Part shown: positions 17,562 to 27,591 of the stretch, piece by piece
How positions within the stretch are numbered: the first letter of the stretch is position 1
How the letters are laid out: each line of letters opens with the position of its first letter
From: Flagellimonas flava
GTDB taxonomy: Bacteria; Bacteroidota; Bacteroidia; Flavobacteriales; Flavobacteriaceae
DNA: 64,000 nucleotides
Assembly: GCF_900129665.1 (NCBI RefSeq)
Contig: NZ_FQWL01000001.1
Coordinates: 620,001 to 684,000, forward strand
Direction of reading: 5' to 3'
Notes under the pieces: generated by a model
Database searches by the model: none
The model's input: only the letters and a program-made list of their open reading frames with translations
Told to the model about the DNA's origin: nothing
Translations under genes and position numbers: made by a program

Positions 17562-18803
17562 ATGCGAAGATTTTGGTTTCCAGTTCTTGTCTCTTTTCTT
17601 TTCCTTTTTTCCTGTACAGAGGAGAAAAAATCCTTAAATCTAGGGGATTGGTGGGCAACCATGGACGTTTCTCCAACGGAGAATCTTCCATTCAATTTCA
17701 ACTTGTCCAAAAGTAAAGAGGGTAACTATATCATGAAAATGTATAATGCTGATGAGGAAGTGGTCGTTGATGAAATCACACTTACCCAAGATTCCATTCG
17801 TATTAAAATGCCCATTTTTGAAGGGTATATTCTGGGAACCTACGATGAAAACGGGATTCAGGGAAACTTTATCAAGGAGAGCCTGAATAGGGTAGTACCA
17901 TTTAGTGCCATGTTTGGCAAGCGCGATCGGTTTAAAGTGGAGAAGGAGCCGATAAGCAATATTTCGGGAATTTGGGAGACTCATTTTGATTATGACACGG
18001 ACAATCCCTATCCTGCCAAGGGTATTCTTATGCAAAACGGAAATGATGTCACAGGTACATTTAGAACGAAAACGGGTGACTATAGGTTTTTGGAAGGGGC
18101 GGTCAGTGGTGATACGCTAAAGCTTTCGGCGTTTGATGGCGCCCATGTGTTCTTATTTACGGCTCATGTTACGGACAGTACCTTGAATGGTCTGTTTTAT
18201 TCTGGAAATCATTCGGTAGAAAAGTTTAAGGCTGTTAGAAACGAAGCTTTTGAACTTCCAGATGCCAATTCACTTACATATTTGAAAGAGGGGTATGATA
18301 GGTTCAACTTTAGTTTTCCAGACGAAGAGGGAACCATGGTTAGTTTGTCGGATAGCCGCTTCCAAAACAAGGTGACCTTGGTACAAATTATGGGAACTTG
18401 GTGTCCAAACTGTTTGGACGAGACCCGGTTTTATGTCGATTTTTTGCAGAAAAACCCAGAGTTGGAGGTAGAGTTTGTGGCATTGGCGTTTGAATATGCC
18501 AAGACCAAGGAAAAGGCTTTTGAAGGGATTGCGCGTTTGAAGGAGCGGACTGGTGTTCCTTACCCCATAGTGTTGGCTCAATATGGAACATCCAACAAGC
18601 AAAAGGCCAATGAAAAATTGCCCATGCTCAATCATGTACTGTCATATCCCACAACTATATACATAGATAAACAGGGCGAGGTGAAAAAAATCCATACCGG
18701 ATTTAATGGACCCGCTACTGGCAAAAAGTTTGAAGCGTTTAAAGAAGAATTCAGTCAAACCATTCAGGAACTGACTTCAGGAGAGGGAAGTCCCTCTAAA
18801 TGA
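17562..18803 (+). CDS. TlpA/ResA-like thiol-disulfide lipoprotein
   Basis: A 413-residue protein with a lipobox (FLFLFSC, Cys 18). The N-terminal two thirds (about 25-250) are beta-rich, with repeated phrases of the kind GNYIMKMYNADEE and GILMQNGNDVTGTFRT that suggest a lipocalin-like or beta-sandwich region. The C-terminal thioredoxin domain (about 260-400) has an intact active site WCPNC and the cis-Pro loop (LSYPTTIYID). It should reduce or shuffle disulfides in the periplasm, perhaps for cytochrome maturation. It overlaps the convergent leuB gene by 8 bases. Confidence 0.88.
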   Translation: MRRFWFPVLVSFLFLFSCTEEKKSLNLGDWWATMDVSPTENLPFNFNLSKSKEGNYIMKMYNADEEVVVDEITLTQDSIRIKMPIFEGYILGTYDENGIQGNFIKESLNRVVPFSAMFGKRDRFKVEKEPISNISGIWETHFDYDTDNPYPAKGILMQNGNDVTGTFRTKTGDYRFLEGAVSGDTLKLSAFDGAHVFLFTAHVTDSTLNGLFYSGNHSVEKFKAVRNEAFELPDANSLTYLKEGYDRFNFSFPDEEGTMVSLSDSRFQNKVTLVQIMGTWCPNCLDETRFYVDFLQKNPELEVEFVALAFEYAKTKEKAFEGIARLKERTGVPYPIVLAQYGTSNKQKANEKLPMLNHVLSYPTTIYIDKQGEVKKIHTGFNGPATGKKFEAFKEEFSQTIQELTSGEGSPSK

Positions 18804-19914
18804 TTGTGGATTTTCCCAAATCGATGTTTTCATCGTTCATATTGAAATCATCGTCGCTATCCACAATGTTCTCGGCAATAAAATCACCTACATGGTTGGT
18901 CCCGTATTGGCTTTTGGAATCTAAATCCGGAGTAACAATACCCTTTTTTAAGGATTTGTCCACGGCCTCCCTAACAGCCATGGCTTCCTCGAAAAGTTTG
19001 AAGTGTTCCAACAACATTGCTGCGGACAAGATGGAAGCTATGGGGTTGGCAATATCCTGTCCCTTAGCCTGGGGATAAGAGCCATGAATGGGTTCAAACA
19101 TTGCACTATCAGTACCTACTGAAGCTGAAGCTAATAAGCCTATAGATCCTCCGATAACACTGCCCTCGTCGGAAATGATATCCCCAAACATATTTTCTGT
19201 CAAAATCACATCAAACTGACTAGGGTTGAGAATGATTTGCATGGCAGCATTGTCAACGAACATGTATTCGAGCTTGACCTCTGGGTAACTTTCCCCAATT
19301 TTTGAAACCACCTTGCGCCATAATCTCGATGACTCCAAAACATTGGCCTTATCAACCAAGGTAAGTTTGTTTTTTCGATTTTTTGCCGCTTTGAATGCTA
19401 GGTGAGCAATACGGCTTATTTCCTTTTCAGTATACGAACACAAATCAGAAGCCTCTGTACCTTCAGCATTTATTTTCTTTTCACCAAAGTAGATACCTCC
19501 TGTTAACTCACGGTAAATAGTAAAGTCCGTTCCAGAAATAATTTCTGGTTTTAAAGGGGAATTTTTTAGGAGCTTTGGAAAAACTTTTACGGGTCTAATG
19601 TTGGCAAAAAGACCTAATTCTTTTCGAAGTTTCAAAAGACCTTGTTCCGGTCGCACCTTCGCATCAGGGTTGTTATCGTATTTGGGATCACCAATAGCTC
19701 CGAATAAAACGGCATCCGCTTCTTCACAAAGATTTAGGGTTTTCTCCGGTAATGGATCCCCGTGCTTGTCAATAGCGATGGCTCCAACCGGAGCTTCGCG
19801 ATACACAAAATTGTGATTGAAGGTTTCTTCTACAGCCTGTAAACACTTTACTGCCTGACTTAAAACCTCAGGTCCAATACCATCTCCGGCCAACAATGCA
19901 ATTTTCAAGTTCAT
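18796..19914 (-). CDS. leuB: 3-isopropylmalate dehydrogenase
   Basis: Leucine biosynthesis enzyme, 372 residues: oxidative decarboxylation of 3-isopropylmalate with NAD. Family marks are GDGIGPEV near the N-terminus, the substrate-binding RPEQGLLKLRKELGLFANIRP, the YRELTGGIYFG loop, and the metal site MFGDIISDEGSVIGGSIG. The acidic C-terminal tail (SDDDFNMNDENIDLG) extends slightly past the usual end. It lies 31 bases downstream of leuA, in the same operon. leuC and leuD are not adjacent. Confidence 0.96.
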   Translation of the reverse strand: MNLKIALLAGDGIGPEVLSQAVKCLQAVEETFNHNFVYREAPVGAIAIDKHGDPLPEKTLNLCEEADAVLFGAIGDPKYDNNPDAKVRPEQGLLKLRKELGLFANIRPVKVFPKLLKNSPLKPEIISGTDFTIYRELTGGIYFGEKKINAEGTEASDLCSYTEKEISRIAHLAFKAAKNRKNKLTLVDKANVLESSRLWRKVVSKIGESYPEVKLEYMFVDNAAMQIILNPSQFDVILTENMFGDIISDEGSVIGGSIGLLASASVGTDSAMFEPIHGSYPQAKGQDIANPIASILSAAMLLEHFKLFEEAMAVREAVDKSLKKGIVTPDLDSKSQYGTNHVGDFIAENIVDSDDDFNMNDENIDLGKSTII

Positions 19915-19945
19915 CTAATGGTACTTTTCCGGTTAAAGAAGAAGA

Positions 19946-21118
19946 TTAGGCCATGCTTTGGATGGAAACACCACTGGTTTCAACAATTTGGTGGATATCC
20001 TCATCCATGATTTCCTTTTTCTGGTCGGCAAACTTTAAAAAGTTCTCATACACCACATCCAATTGTAGTTTGGTGAGTTCGTATCCCACATTTTTCGCTC
20101 TGTAGGCCAATGCCGCACGACCACTTCTCGCAGTAAGCACAATTGAGGACTCACTTACTCCAACATCTTTGGGGTCAATGATTTCATAGGTCTCACGTTG
20201 CTTGATTACCCCATCCTGATGAATTCCCGAGCTATGCGCAAAGGCATTGGAACCAACAATTGCTTTATTGGGCTGCACCGGCATTCCCATTTTTTGTGAT
20301 ACCATTTGACTGGTATCCAACAGCAATTGACTATTGATATCGGTATCGAGATTCAGGTAAGGGTGCTGCCTCAAAATCATCACTACTTCCTCTAGCGAAG
20401 TGTTTCCAGCACGTTCCCCAATGCCGTTGATGGTACATTCAATTTGACGAGCACCATTGATAACCCCTGCAATGGAATTGGCCGTTGCCAAACCTAAATC
20501 GTTATGACAGTGGCAAGATAGAATGGCCTTGTCTATCCCAGTGACATTCTCCTTTAGGTATTTCATCTTGGCCCCGTATTCTTCGGGAAGGCAATAACCT
20601 GTAGTATCTGGGATGTTAAGTACAGTGGCTCCTGCCTTGATAACGGCTTCACAGACCTGTGCCAAGAAATCGTTGTCTGTTCTACCGGCATCCTCAGCAT
20701 AGAATTCAACATCTTCCACAAAGGACTTGGCATAGGCCACAGCTTCTACAGCTCGTTCAATAATTTTTTCACGGGTAGAGTTGAACTTGTATTTGATATG
20801 GGAATCGGAAGTTCCTATTCCGGTATGTATTCTAGGGCGCTTTGCAATCTTAATGGCATCTGCCGCCACTTCTATATCTTTTTTAACAGCTCTGGTAAGA
20901 CCACAAACCGTTGCATTTTTTACAAGCTTGGCAATTTCATTAACCGAATTGAAGTCACCAGGACTGGAGATAGGAAAGCCAGCTTCAATAATATCCACGC
21001 CCAATTCGTCCAAACGCTCGGCTATGACCAATTTTTGGGTGGTATCCAATTTACAACCCGGAACTTGTTCCCCGTCTCTTAGGGTTGTATCAAATATTTG
21101 TACCTTATCTTTACTCAT
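19946..21118 (-). CDS. leuA: 2-isopropylmalate synthase, short form
   Basis: First committed step of leucine synthesis: condensation of acetyl-CoA with 2-oxoisovalerate. The catalytic TIM barrel is complete: [14 protein letters not shown] at the start, metal ligands in HCHNDLG, and [16 protein letters not shown]. At 390 residues it ends soon after the barrel and lacks most of the C-terminal leucine-sensing domain of ~510-residue LeuA proteins. Feedback control may thus differ. A homocitrate or citramalate synthase relative is possible, but pairing with leuB supports LeuA. The upstream 146 bases are a divergent promoter region. Confidence 0.92.
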   Translation of the reverse strand: MSKDKVQIFDTTLRDGEQVPGCKLDTTQKLVIAERLDELGVDIIEAGFPISSPGDFNSVNEIAKLVKNATVCGLTRAVKKDIEVAADAIKIAKRPRIHTGIGTSDSHIKYKFNSTREKIIERAVEAVAYAKSFVEDVEFYAEDAGRTDNDFLAQVCEAVIKAGATVLNIPDTTGYCLPEEYGAKMKYLKENVTGIDKAILSCHCHNDLGLATANSIAGVINGARQIECTINGIGERAGNTSLEEVVMILRQHPYLNLDTDINSQLLLDTSQMVSQKMGMPVQPNKAIVGSNAFAHSSGIHQDGVIKQRETYEIIDPKDVGVSESSIVLTARSGRAALAYRAKNVGYELTKLQLDVVYENFLKFADQKKEIMDEDIHQIVETSGVSIQSMA

Positions 21119-21264
21119 TATTTTAGCCAGTTTTATCTAAACTATACGAAGATAGGGCAGGAGTAGGCTAGAAGCGGTAGTTGCGCTAATCCATTACAAC
21201 GTTAAATTGTATTTCAAGTAGTTTAAATAGCTGTTATACAATTGTTTAAAGTATATTTTTTACG

Positions 21265-22809
21265 ATGACAAATACCCATAGGGATGCCTTATTCGTGTTG
21301 ATTGAATCACTTTCTAAATCGGAAAAACGACAGTTCAAACTGTATGTGGGTCGTCTTGGAGTTAATACAGATGCAAAATTTTTGGCACTTTTTAACCTGC
21401 TTGATAAAATGCGTAACTACGACGAAAAGCAGATTTTAGATAGTGGAATCGTAAAAAAAGCACAACTATCCAACCTTAAGGCGCATTTGTACAAGCAGAT
21501 TTTGGTAAGTCTGCGATTGAACCCGGTCAACCAGAATATTAGGGTCCAGATTCGTGAACAACTGGACTTCGCAACTATTTTGTACCAAAAAGGCCTGTAT
21601 AAACAAAGTCTTAAGATTTTGGATAAGGCCAAGAACATGGCCATTGAGAATGAGGAAAAAAATGTCGCCTATGAAATTGTGGAATTGGAGAAAATTATTG
21701 AGACCCAATATATCACTCGAAGCATACCCCATCGCGCGGATGAGCTGGCCGTTTTGGCCAAAGAGCTTTCTGAAGACAATGTGATGACAAGCAAATTGTC
21801 CAATCTTTCGCTTCAGCTCTATGGAAAAATGCTCAAGGTAGGTTACGTGCGAAACGATGAGGATTTGCAGGAAGTGAAAAGCTATTTTGAAGCGCAATTG
21901 CCTCATTACAACATTGAGAAATTAGGTTTCAGGGAGAAACTCTGGCTCTATAAGGCGCATCTCTGGTATAGCTTATTGACCCAAGATTTTTTATCCTCCT
22001 ACAAATTTGCAAGTAAATGGGTAGACCTGTTTTACGACAATAAGGAAATGATTGCGCTAAATCCGGTTTTCTTCCTAAAGGGAAACCATTACCTATTGGA
22101 GGCGCTTTTCTTTGTCAAATACGGTTCTCAATTCAAGGATACCTTGAAACGATTGGAGGAGCAGGTTGCAAGTCCTGGATTCCCAAAAAATGACAATATA
22201 TCATCTCTCGCATTTTTGTATATCAATTCCAACAAGCTCAACCAACATTTCCTGGAGGGTACTTTTGACAAGGGGTTGTATTTGGTAAACATCATTGAAT
22301 ACGGGATCAAAAAGCACAGGGCAAGGATTGATGAGCATCATATTATGCTGTTGTATTATAAAATTGCCTGCCTTTACTTTGGGAATGGAGACCACAAAAA
22401 TTGCATCATCTACCTCAAAAAAATCATTTCCAATAAGAACTTGAAAATGCGCGAGGACTTGATGTGCTTTGCCCGGGTACTTAGTTTGGTGGCACATTAT
22501 GAGGCTGGTATGGACTATCATTTGGAGGTACAGTTAAAAAGCACCTACAAGTTTTTACTGAAAATGAATGACCTTCATGCCGTACAAAAAGAGATGATCA
22601 AGTTTCTGCGGAGTTTGGGCGATATTTATCCGAGTGATTTGAAGAATGAGTTTCAGAAACTGTACACGGAACTCAAGAAATATGAGAATCATCCCTATGA
22701 AAAAAGGGCATTTTTATATTTGGATATCCTTTCCTGGTTGGAAAGCCATTTGCATGGAAAGCCGGTAGGACAGATTATTAGAGAAAAAGCGCTGGCGGTA
22801 ACACGCTAG
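21265..22809 (+). CDS. Conserved helical-repeat protein, unknown function
   Basis: A 514-residue soluble protein made almost entirely of helices, probably TPR-like repeats (for example YQKGLYKQSLKILDKAKNMA and YFGNGDHKNCIIYLKKII). No signal peptide or membrane segment is seen. The N-terminus (LFVLIESLSKSEKRQFKLY) is a phrase I associate with a conserved uncharacterised flavobacterial family. It is divergent from leuA and overlaps the convergent pseudouridine synthase gene by 4 bases. A scaffold role is a guess. Confidence 0.75.
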   Translation: MTNTHRDALFVLIESLSKSEKRQFKLYVGRLGVNTDAKFLALFNLLDKMRNYDEKQILDSGIVKKAQLSNLKAHLYKQILVSLRLNPVNQNIRVQIREQLDFATILYQKGLYKQSLKILDKAKNMAIENEEKNVAYEIVELEKIIETQYITRSIPHRADELAVLAKELSEDNVMTSKLSNLSLQLYGKMLKVGYVRNDEDLQEVKSYFEAQLPHYNIEKLGFREKLWLYKAHLWYSLLTQDFLSSYKFASKWVDLFYDNKEMIALNPVFFLKGNHYLLEALFFVKYGSQFKDTLKRLEEQVASPGFPKNDNISSLAFLYINSNKLNQHFLEGTFDKGLYLVNIIEYGIKKHRARIDEHHIMLLYYKIACLYFGNGDHKNCIIYLKKIISNKNLKMREDLMCFARVLSLVAHYEAGMDYHLEVQLKSTYKFLLKMNDLHAVQKEMIKFLRSLGDIYPSDLKNEFQKLYTELKKYENHPYEKRAFLYLDILSWLESHLHGKPVGQIIREKALAVTR

Positions 22810-23468
22810 ATACAGGCATTCCAAACCGGGTCTTCCGGAGGGTTCGCCTCAAACTGGATAGTTTCTTTTTTTACCGGATGTTCAAACTCTAGTCTTCTAG
22901 CATGGAGATGAATCCCGCCGTTGGCGTTGCTTCTTGGAGCACCGTATTTTAAGTCCCCTTTAATAAAACATCCTACGGCTGCCAATTGGGCCCGAATCTG
23001 GTGATGTCTGCCCGTCTTCAAATCTATTTCCAGAAGGGTATATGAATTTAAAACCTTTATTGACCTATAGGTTAAAATAGCCTTCTTGCTATCGGCAACT
23101 TCCTTTTTATAGGCGTAGGACTTATTCTGTTTTGGGTTTCTTACAAGCCAATGTATGAGCTCCCCATTTTCTTTTTCCGGCGCCTTATTGACCACGGCCC
23201 AATAGGTTTTTTTGGTTTTTCCCTCTGAAAATAATTTATTCAACCGGGGTAGGGCCTTTGACGTTTTCGAAAAAACCACAATTCCCGAGGTGGGTCTGTC
23301 CAGCCTGTGCACTACCCCTAAATATACGTTGCCTGGTTTATTGTGCTTTTTCTTGAGATAGGATTTAACGACCTCGCTTAAGGGCGTATCCCCAGTTTTG
23401 TCGCCCTGTACAATATCTCCTGATCTCTTGTTGACTACAATAAGATGGTTGTCCTCAAAGAGGACCAT
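22806..23468 (-). CDS. RluA-family RNA pseudouridine synthase
   Basis: Converts specific uridines of RNA to pseudouridine. The ATG at 23468 gives 220 residues beginning MVLFEDNHLIVVNKRSG; a further upstream TTG is less likely. The catalytic Asp is in the HRLDRPTSGIVVFSKT motif, and the late motif TGRHHQIRAQLA is intact. There is no S4 domain, unlike RluC and RluD, so it resembles the compact RluA/TruC group. It lies 58 bases after panB on the same strand. The target site is unknown. Confidence 0.9.
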   Translation of the reverse strand: MVLFEDNHLIVVNKRSGDIVQGDKTGDTPLSEVVKSYLKKKHNKPGNVYLGVVHRLDRPTSGIVVFSKTSKALPRLNKLFSEGKTKKTYWAVVNKAPEKENGELIHWLVRNPKQNKSYAYKKEVADSKKAILTYRSIKVLNSYTLLEIDLKTGRHHQIRAQLAAVGCFIKGDLKYGAPRSNANGGIHLHARRLEFEHPVKKETIQFEANPPEDPVWNACI

Positions 23469-23526
23469 AAGATTTGAAGAATTGGACCTGTCTCCCAATT
23501 GAAAATTGTTAGTTCAGAATTGGCAA

Positions 23527-24345
23527 TTAGTACTGTTCGTTTTCATTCGGAAAATCCCGACGCTTCACATCGTCAACATATTGTGAAATGGCATTCCCCA
23601 TTTCCTCATAGAGGTTCATGTACCTCCTAAGAAATCGAGGATTAAACTCATGTGTCATTCCCAAAAGGTCATGTACTACAAGCACCTGACCATCAACCCC
23701 GTTACCGGCACCGATACCAATGATGGGTATGGAAACACTCTCTGCTACTTCTTGGGCCAATTTGGCTGGAATTTTTTCCAAAACGATCCCGAAACAACCA
23801 ATTTCTTCCAAGAGTTTGGCATCTTCCTTAAGTTTTATGGCTTCCTGATCTTCCTTCGCACGTACCGTATAGGTGCCAAATTTATAAATGGATTGAGGTG
23901 TTAACCCAAGATGTCCCATAACAGGAATTCCAGCTTCCAGAATTCGGCTTATAGAAGTCTTTATCTCCGCTCCACCTTCCACTTTTACAGCATGGGCTCC
24001 GCTTTCCTTCATGATTCTGATAGCGGAACGCAACGCTTCTTTCGAATCACCTTGATAGCTTCCAAAAGGAATGTCCACCACGACAAGTGCTCTTTTTGCG
24101 GCACGTACTACGGAGCTGGCATGGTAAATCATCTGATCCAAGGTTATGGGCAGTGTGGTTTCATGACCTGCAATGACGTTGCTTGCTGAGTCTCCAACAA
24201 GAATCACATCTACATTGGCGGCATCAACGATTTTGGCCATGGAATAATCATAGGAGGTAAGCATGGATATCTTTTCCCCAGTTTGTTTCATTTCTATCAA
24301 TGACTTTACCGTTACCCTTTTATATTCTTTTTTTGCGACTGACAT
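23527..24345 (-). CDS. panB: 3-methyl-2-oxobutanoate hydroxymethyltransferase
   Basis: Pantothenate (coenzyme A) pathway enzyme, 272 residues: transfers a hydroxymethyl group from methylene-tetrahydrofolate to 2-oxoisovalerate, giving ketopantoate. Typical blocks: [57 protein letters not shown], and [17 protein letters not shown]. Length is normal. It shares the 2-oxoisovalerate substrate with leuA nearby, though they are not in one operon. Confidence 0.96.
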   Translation of the reverse strand: MSVAKKEYKRVTVKSLIEMKQTGEKISMLTSYDYSMAKIVDAANVDVILVGDSASNVIAGHETTLPITLDQMIYHASSVVRAAKRALVVVDIPFGSYQGDSKEALRSAIRIMKESGAHAVKVEGGAEIKTSISRILEAGIPVMGHLGLTPQSIYKFGTYTVRAKEDQEAIKLKEDAKLLEEIGCFGIVLEKIPAKLAQEVAESVSIPIIGIGAGNGVDGQVLVVHDLLGMTHEFNPRFLRRYMNLYEEMGNAISQYVDDVKRRDFPNENEQY

Positions 24346-24415
24346 TCGGTTTTGTTTTAATAGCTAAATGTAAGCAGATTTGTTTAAATTGAAGCGCAAT
24401 CAAAAAACTTCAAAA

Positions 24416-24898
24416 ATGAGAACTATTTCGATTTTAAGCTTGACCTTAGGTTTAGTTTTAACCGTAAACGCCCAAGGGCCAAACCCTTCCACTTATGATG
24501 AACAGCAGGCGGTTAAAAAGGTTGTGGAAACTTTTTTCGATGGGTTTCACAAACAAGACTCCAGCATTATCAATAGTACCGTGGTCAAGGATATGGTTTT
24601 GCAGACCACGGGTAGGGATAAAGAGGGCAAAACAAGATTCCGTACCGAGGAATATGCCAATTTTATCAACTCAATAACGAGTATTCCAGACAGTATCCAA
24701 TTTGAGGAAAAGTTAACCTCTTTCTCCATTCAAGTGGACCGGACGATGGCCAATGCCTGGGTCGGATATGAATTTTGGATGAACGATAAATTCAGTCACT
24801 GCGGAATCAACTCATTCCAACTCATTAATTTTGATGGGGAATGGAAAATCATTTATCTCATAGATACTAGAGGACGATCTGGTTGTCTGGAAGAATAG
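24416..24898 (+). CDS. Secreted SnoaL/NTF2-like protein
   Basis: A 160-residue protein from the ATG at 24416, which gives a standard signal peptide (cleavage near VNAQG). The mature part has the NTF2-like cone fold: VVETFFDGFHKQD helix, then strands including TMANAWVGYEFWMND and LINFDGEWKIIYLIDTRG. Bacterial members of this DUF4440/SnoaL group are mostly uncharacterised, and some bind small ligands. An upstream in-frame ATG at 24380 would bury the signal peptide and is less likely. It is divergent from panB. Confidence 0.8.
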   Translation: MRTISILSLTLGLVLTVNAQGPNPSTYDEQQAVKKVVETFFDGFHKQDSSIINSTVVKDMVLQTTGRDKEGKTRFRTEEYANFINSITSIPDSIQFEEKLTSFSIQVDRTMANAWVGYEFWMNDKFSHCGINSFQLINFDGEWKIIYLIDTRGRSGCLEE

Positions 24899-24904
24899 CA
24901 TTTT

Positions 24905-25588
24905 TTAAGGCGATGGGGTATTGTTAAACCTATGGGTCAACAATCTGACGTCTTCAATGAGTCGTTGTATTTCATCTGGATCGGTGCCATTATATACACC
25001 CCTAATTTGTCTTTTTTTATCGACCAGTACAAAGTTTGGGGTATGGATAAAATCCTGTAATCCGCCATCGCCATAGTCCAAAGCTGCAAAAAAGCTCTTT
25101 CGCGCTAAATCGTAAATGTGTTTTTTGTCACCAGTGGTCACGTTCCATTTTGAATCCAGAACCCCATTTTTACGGGCGTATTCCTTTAAAATGGGGACAC
25201 TGTCCATTTCCGGGGTAACGGACATGGATAAAAACATAACATCATCATTATTGATAAACTCTTTTTGCAATTTTCCCATATTGTTGGACATAATGGGACA
25301 GATGCTGGGACAACGGGTAAAAAAGAAATCGGTAACATATATCTTGTTGTCGTATGTGGATTGCGTTATCAACTCCCCATTCTGGTTGGTAAGATTAAAG
25401 TCGGATACTGTATGATGGGATGCTACTTGCTGTGTTTCCGAATCCACTAAATCTGGATGAAAATCTTTTGGACCAAATACGGGGAGCTCAGCTTTTTGAT
25501 TAGGAAATATTGAAACCACCATTAAAATGCCAATAATCACAATTAGAAAGGGTATTTTGACTGCTTTTAGTGTTGTGGACATTTTCAT
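24905..25588 (-). CDS. SCO1/SenC family copper-binding protein
   Basis: A 227-residue membrane-anchored protein with an N-terminal helix (about 12-28) and a periplasmic thioredoxin-fold domain. The copper ligands are present: C93 and C97 in the CPSIC motif and H182 in DFIHTPNF. SCO proteins deliver copper to, or reduce, the CuA site of cytochrome oxidase; some act in copper or redox stress. It follows the TPR gene with a 9-base gap on the same strand, and lies at the end of a long minus-strand run that includes the ApbE/DUF3570 genes. Confidence 0.92.
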   Translation of the reverse strand: MKMSTTLKAVKIPFLIVIIGILMVVSIFPNQKAELPVFGPKDFHPDLVDSETQQVASHHTVSDFNLTNQNGELITQSTYDNKIYVTDFFFTRCPSICPIMSNNMGKLQKEFINNDDVMFLSMSVTPEMDSVPILKEYARKNGVLDSKWNVTTGDKKHIYDLARKSFFAALDYGDGGLQDFIHTPNFVLVDKKRQIRGVYNGTDPDEIQRLIEDVRLLTHRFNNTPSP

Positions 25589-25597
25589 AGGTAGCTT

Positions 25598-27328
25598 TTA
25601 TAACACGGAATTTTCAATTTTAATATCTGAATGTTCCCAGGCCTTGTCAAATTCTTGTTTTATGACGGAAGCCTCATCCATCCGTCCTTGGGCCTTTAAA
25701 CTTTTGTACAAACCCATCAACGACCATCCGTTTTGTCTGAGCACATCCAAATCTGCCCGGTACACCTTTTCTGCTTCCTTGAAGTTTTCGGCCTGCATCA
25801 GGACAGCACCTAGATTTTGTCGTGTTGGGATGTGCCATGCTGCCGGTTCCGTATACGTAAGTGCATCTTCATATTGAACCGCTTGCTCCAGATGCTTTAT
25901 AGCAGTTGTTAGATCTCCATTTAAGGCGGCCAATTCCCCGGAGACAACTTCATAGGCAATGTTGGCCGAGTTGATGGATGGGTTCTGGGCTGTGGCAATC
26001 AATGTTTCCATCTCTGGATCGTTCTTTAGAGCACCAATGGCCTCCAGCTCTTCCTGTGCTTCCTTGACATTCCCTTTTCTGATGAATGCCATCCCCCGCG
26101 CATAATGACGAATGAGATTAAGATGTTTTATGTCGGGATTTGGAGCCGGAATGGTCAATATCTCATTCCACTTGCCAAACCGAGTATAGGCAAGCATGGG
26201 CGTAGAAGCAAAATCTTGCAAAAAGGGCATGGAAACCAATTCTCCGACAGGTACTTTTTCGGCTGTTTTTTTGGCGGCGTCCATGGCTATGCGACTATCA
26301 CCTAGTAGACTTGCCGCAGACCATAAAAAATGAATGTTATGTGGATAATACCCCAATGGATATAAACCTTGGGAATAACATTGGGAAATATAGTCCTCAT
26401 CTGCCATAATTGCTGCCTGATTCGCCTCAACGGCATCGAGATATCTCCCTACCCTGATATAAATATGTGAGGGCATGTGCACTAAATGCCCAGCGGCAGG
26501 CATCAACTGCCCCAATTTGTCAGCACTGGCTACACCTAGGTCAGGCTTTGGAAGCTCTACCATGTGAATGTAATAGTGGTGGGCCCCAGGATTATTGGGG
26601 TTAAGTTGCATGGCTTTTTCCAGGGCCGCCTTGGCCTCTGGGATGTTGGGCGAGGGATTGCCTTCCTCATCCCAATAGTTCCATGGTACCGTATTCATTA
26701 TCGAAGCGGCATAGAGTACTTGTACTTCTGCATCTTCAGGGAATTGTTTTACCACCTTGGCCATGGCTTCCATATAGGCTAGGTTTAATTCGGCAACATC
26801 CTTCTCTAGATCAGTGCTATACCTAGCCTGCAAAGCTCCAATAAGTGCTTTTTCCTTGGGTGTGGCATTTTCGGATAGGCGCATTGCTTCTGCCAAAGCC
26901 TCGTTGGTCTTAATTTTGCGGTCCTCCGGAGGAAGGGGGTCATTAATATTTGGACCTAGGGCATAGGCTTGGCCCCAAAAGGTCATAGCAGAAGTTGGAT
27001 CTAACCTTGACGCTTCCATGAAGGATCTATGGGCCTCAGCATGATTAAAAGCATAGGTGAGGCGCAGACCTTGATTGAAAAAAGTCTGGGCCATTTCATT
27101 ATCTGTACTAATGTTATACTGGAGTTCTCCCAAATTCTCGAAAAGCGGTGCTATTTGCTGCGTACTATCAGGTACTTCCAACAAATATTGGGTAGGTGTA
27201 CACTTGATAAAGCTAAAAGACGCGCTTTGATATTTGGCAAAGGTCTTTGTGTTGTTGTTTTTGGTTAAAAAATGAATGGCTACCGCCATTCCCAATAGTA
27301 CAAGGGCTAGGCTTAGTTTCGTTTTCAT
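25598..27328 (-). CDS. Secreted TPR protein
   Basis: A 576-residue protein from the ATG at 27328 (MKTKLSLALVLLGMAVAIHF, signal or anchor). The body is a series of TPR units: FNHAEAHRSFMEASRLDPTSA, AALEKAMQLNPNNPGAHHYY, and near the end TAIKHLEQAVQYEDAL and FKEAEKVYRADLDVLRQNG. It has several His and Trp in conserved helices (HLVHMPSHIYIRVGRY), which may mark a binding face. It is transcribed with the SCO gene downstream (9-base gap), which suggests a link with copper or electron transport. No enzymatic domain is seen. Confidence 0.8.
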   Translation of the reverse strand: MKTKLSLALVLLGMAVAIHFLTKNNNTKTFAKYQSASFSFIKCTPTQYLLEVPDSTQQIAPLFENLGELQYNISTDNEMAQTFFNQGLRLTYAFNHAEAHRSFMEASRLDPTSAMTFWGQAYALGPNINDPLPPEDRKIKTNEALAEAMRLSENATPKEKALIGALQARYSTDLEKDVAELNLAYMEAMAKVVKQFPEDAEVQVLYAASIMNTVPWNYWDEEGNPSPNIPEAKAALEKAMQLNPNNPGAHHYYIHMVELPKPDLGVASADKLGQLMPAAGHLVHMPSHIYIRVGRYLDAVEANQAAIMADEDYISQCYSQGLYPLGYYPHNIHFLWSAASLLGDSRIAMDAAKKTAEKVPVGELVSMPFLQDFASTPMLAYTRFGKWNEILTIPAPNPDIKHLNLIRHYARGMAFIRKGNVKEAQEELEAIGALKNDPEMETLIATAQNPSINSANIAYEVVSGELAALNGDLTTAIKHLEQAVQYEDALTYTEPAAWHIPTRQNLGAVLMQAENFKEAEKVYRADLDVLRQNGWSLMGLYKSLKAQGRMDEASVIKQEFDKAWEHSDIKIENSVL

Positions 27329-27453
27329 AATGTTAAGGTTGTTTATTTTTCGTTGGCTATGGTATGCCGGTTTTGAATCCATCAAGTGGATTTTTTGGAG
27401 GAAGCACTTTCATGGGGGAAGTCGGTCCTAGTACACTCCTGTCCAAAACTGGG

Positions 27454-27470
27454 GCAACCTTACAGGTTGC
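27454..27470. repeat. Short perfect inverted repeat in a gene gap
   Basis: GCAACCT (27454-27460) and AGGTTGC (27464-27470) flank three bases, between the DUF3570 stop and the TPR gene start. No T-run follows on either strand, so it is not an obvious terminator. Confidence 0.3.
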
Positions 27471-27591
27471 GGTCATCGTTTACAAGGTAATCAAAGTTTT
27501 GCAATCTCGTTTCACGAATTGTTTAAATGGGTAGTTATGAATTGTTTCCGGAGTGTTTTGAGGCTTTTTTGGTATGCTAAAACGAGAACAT

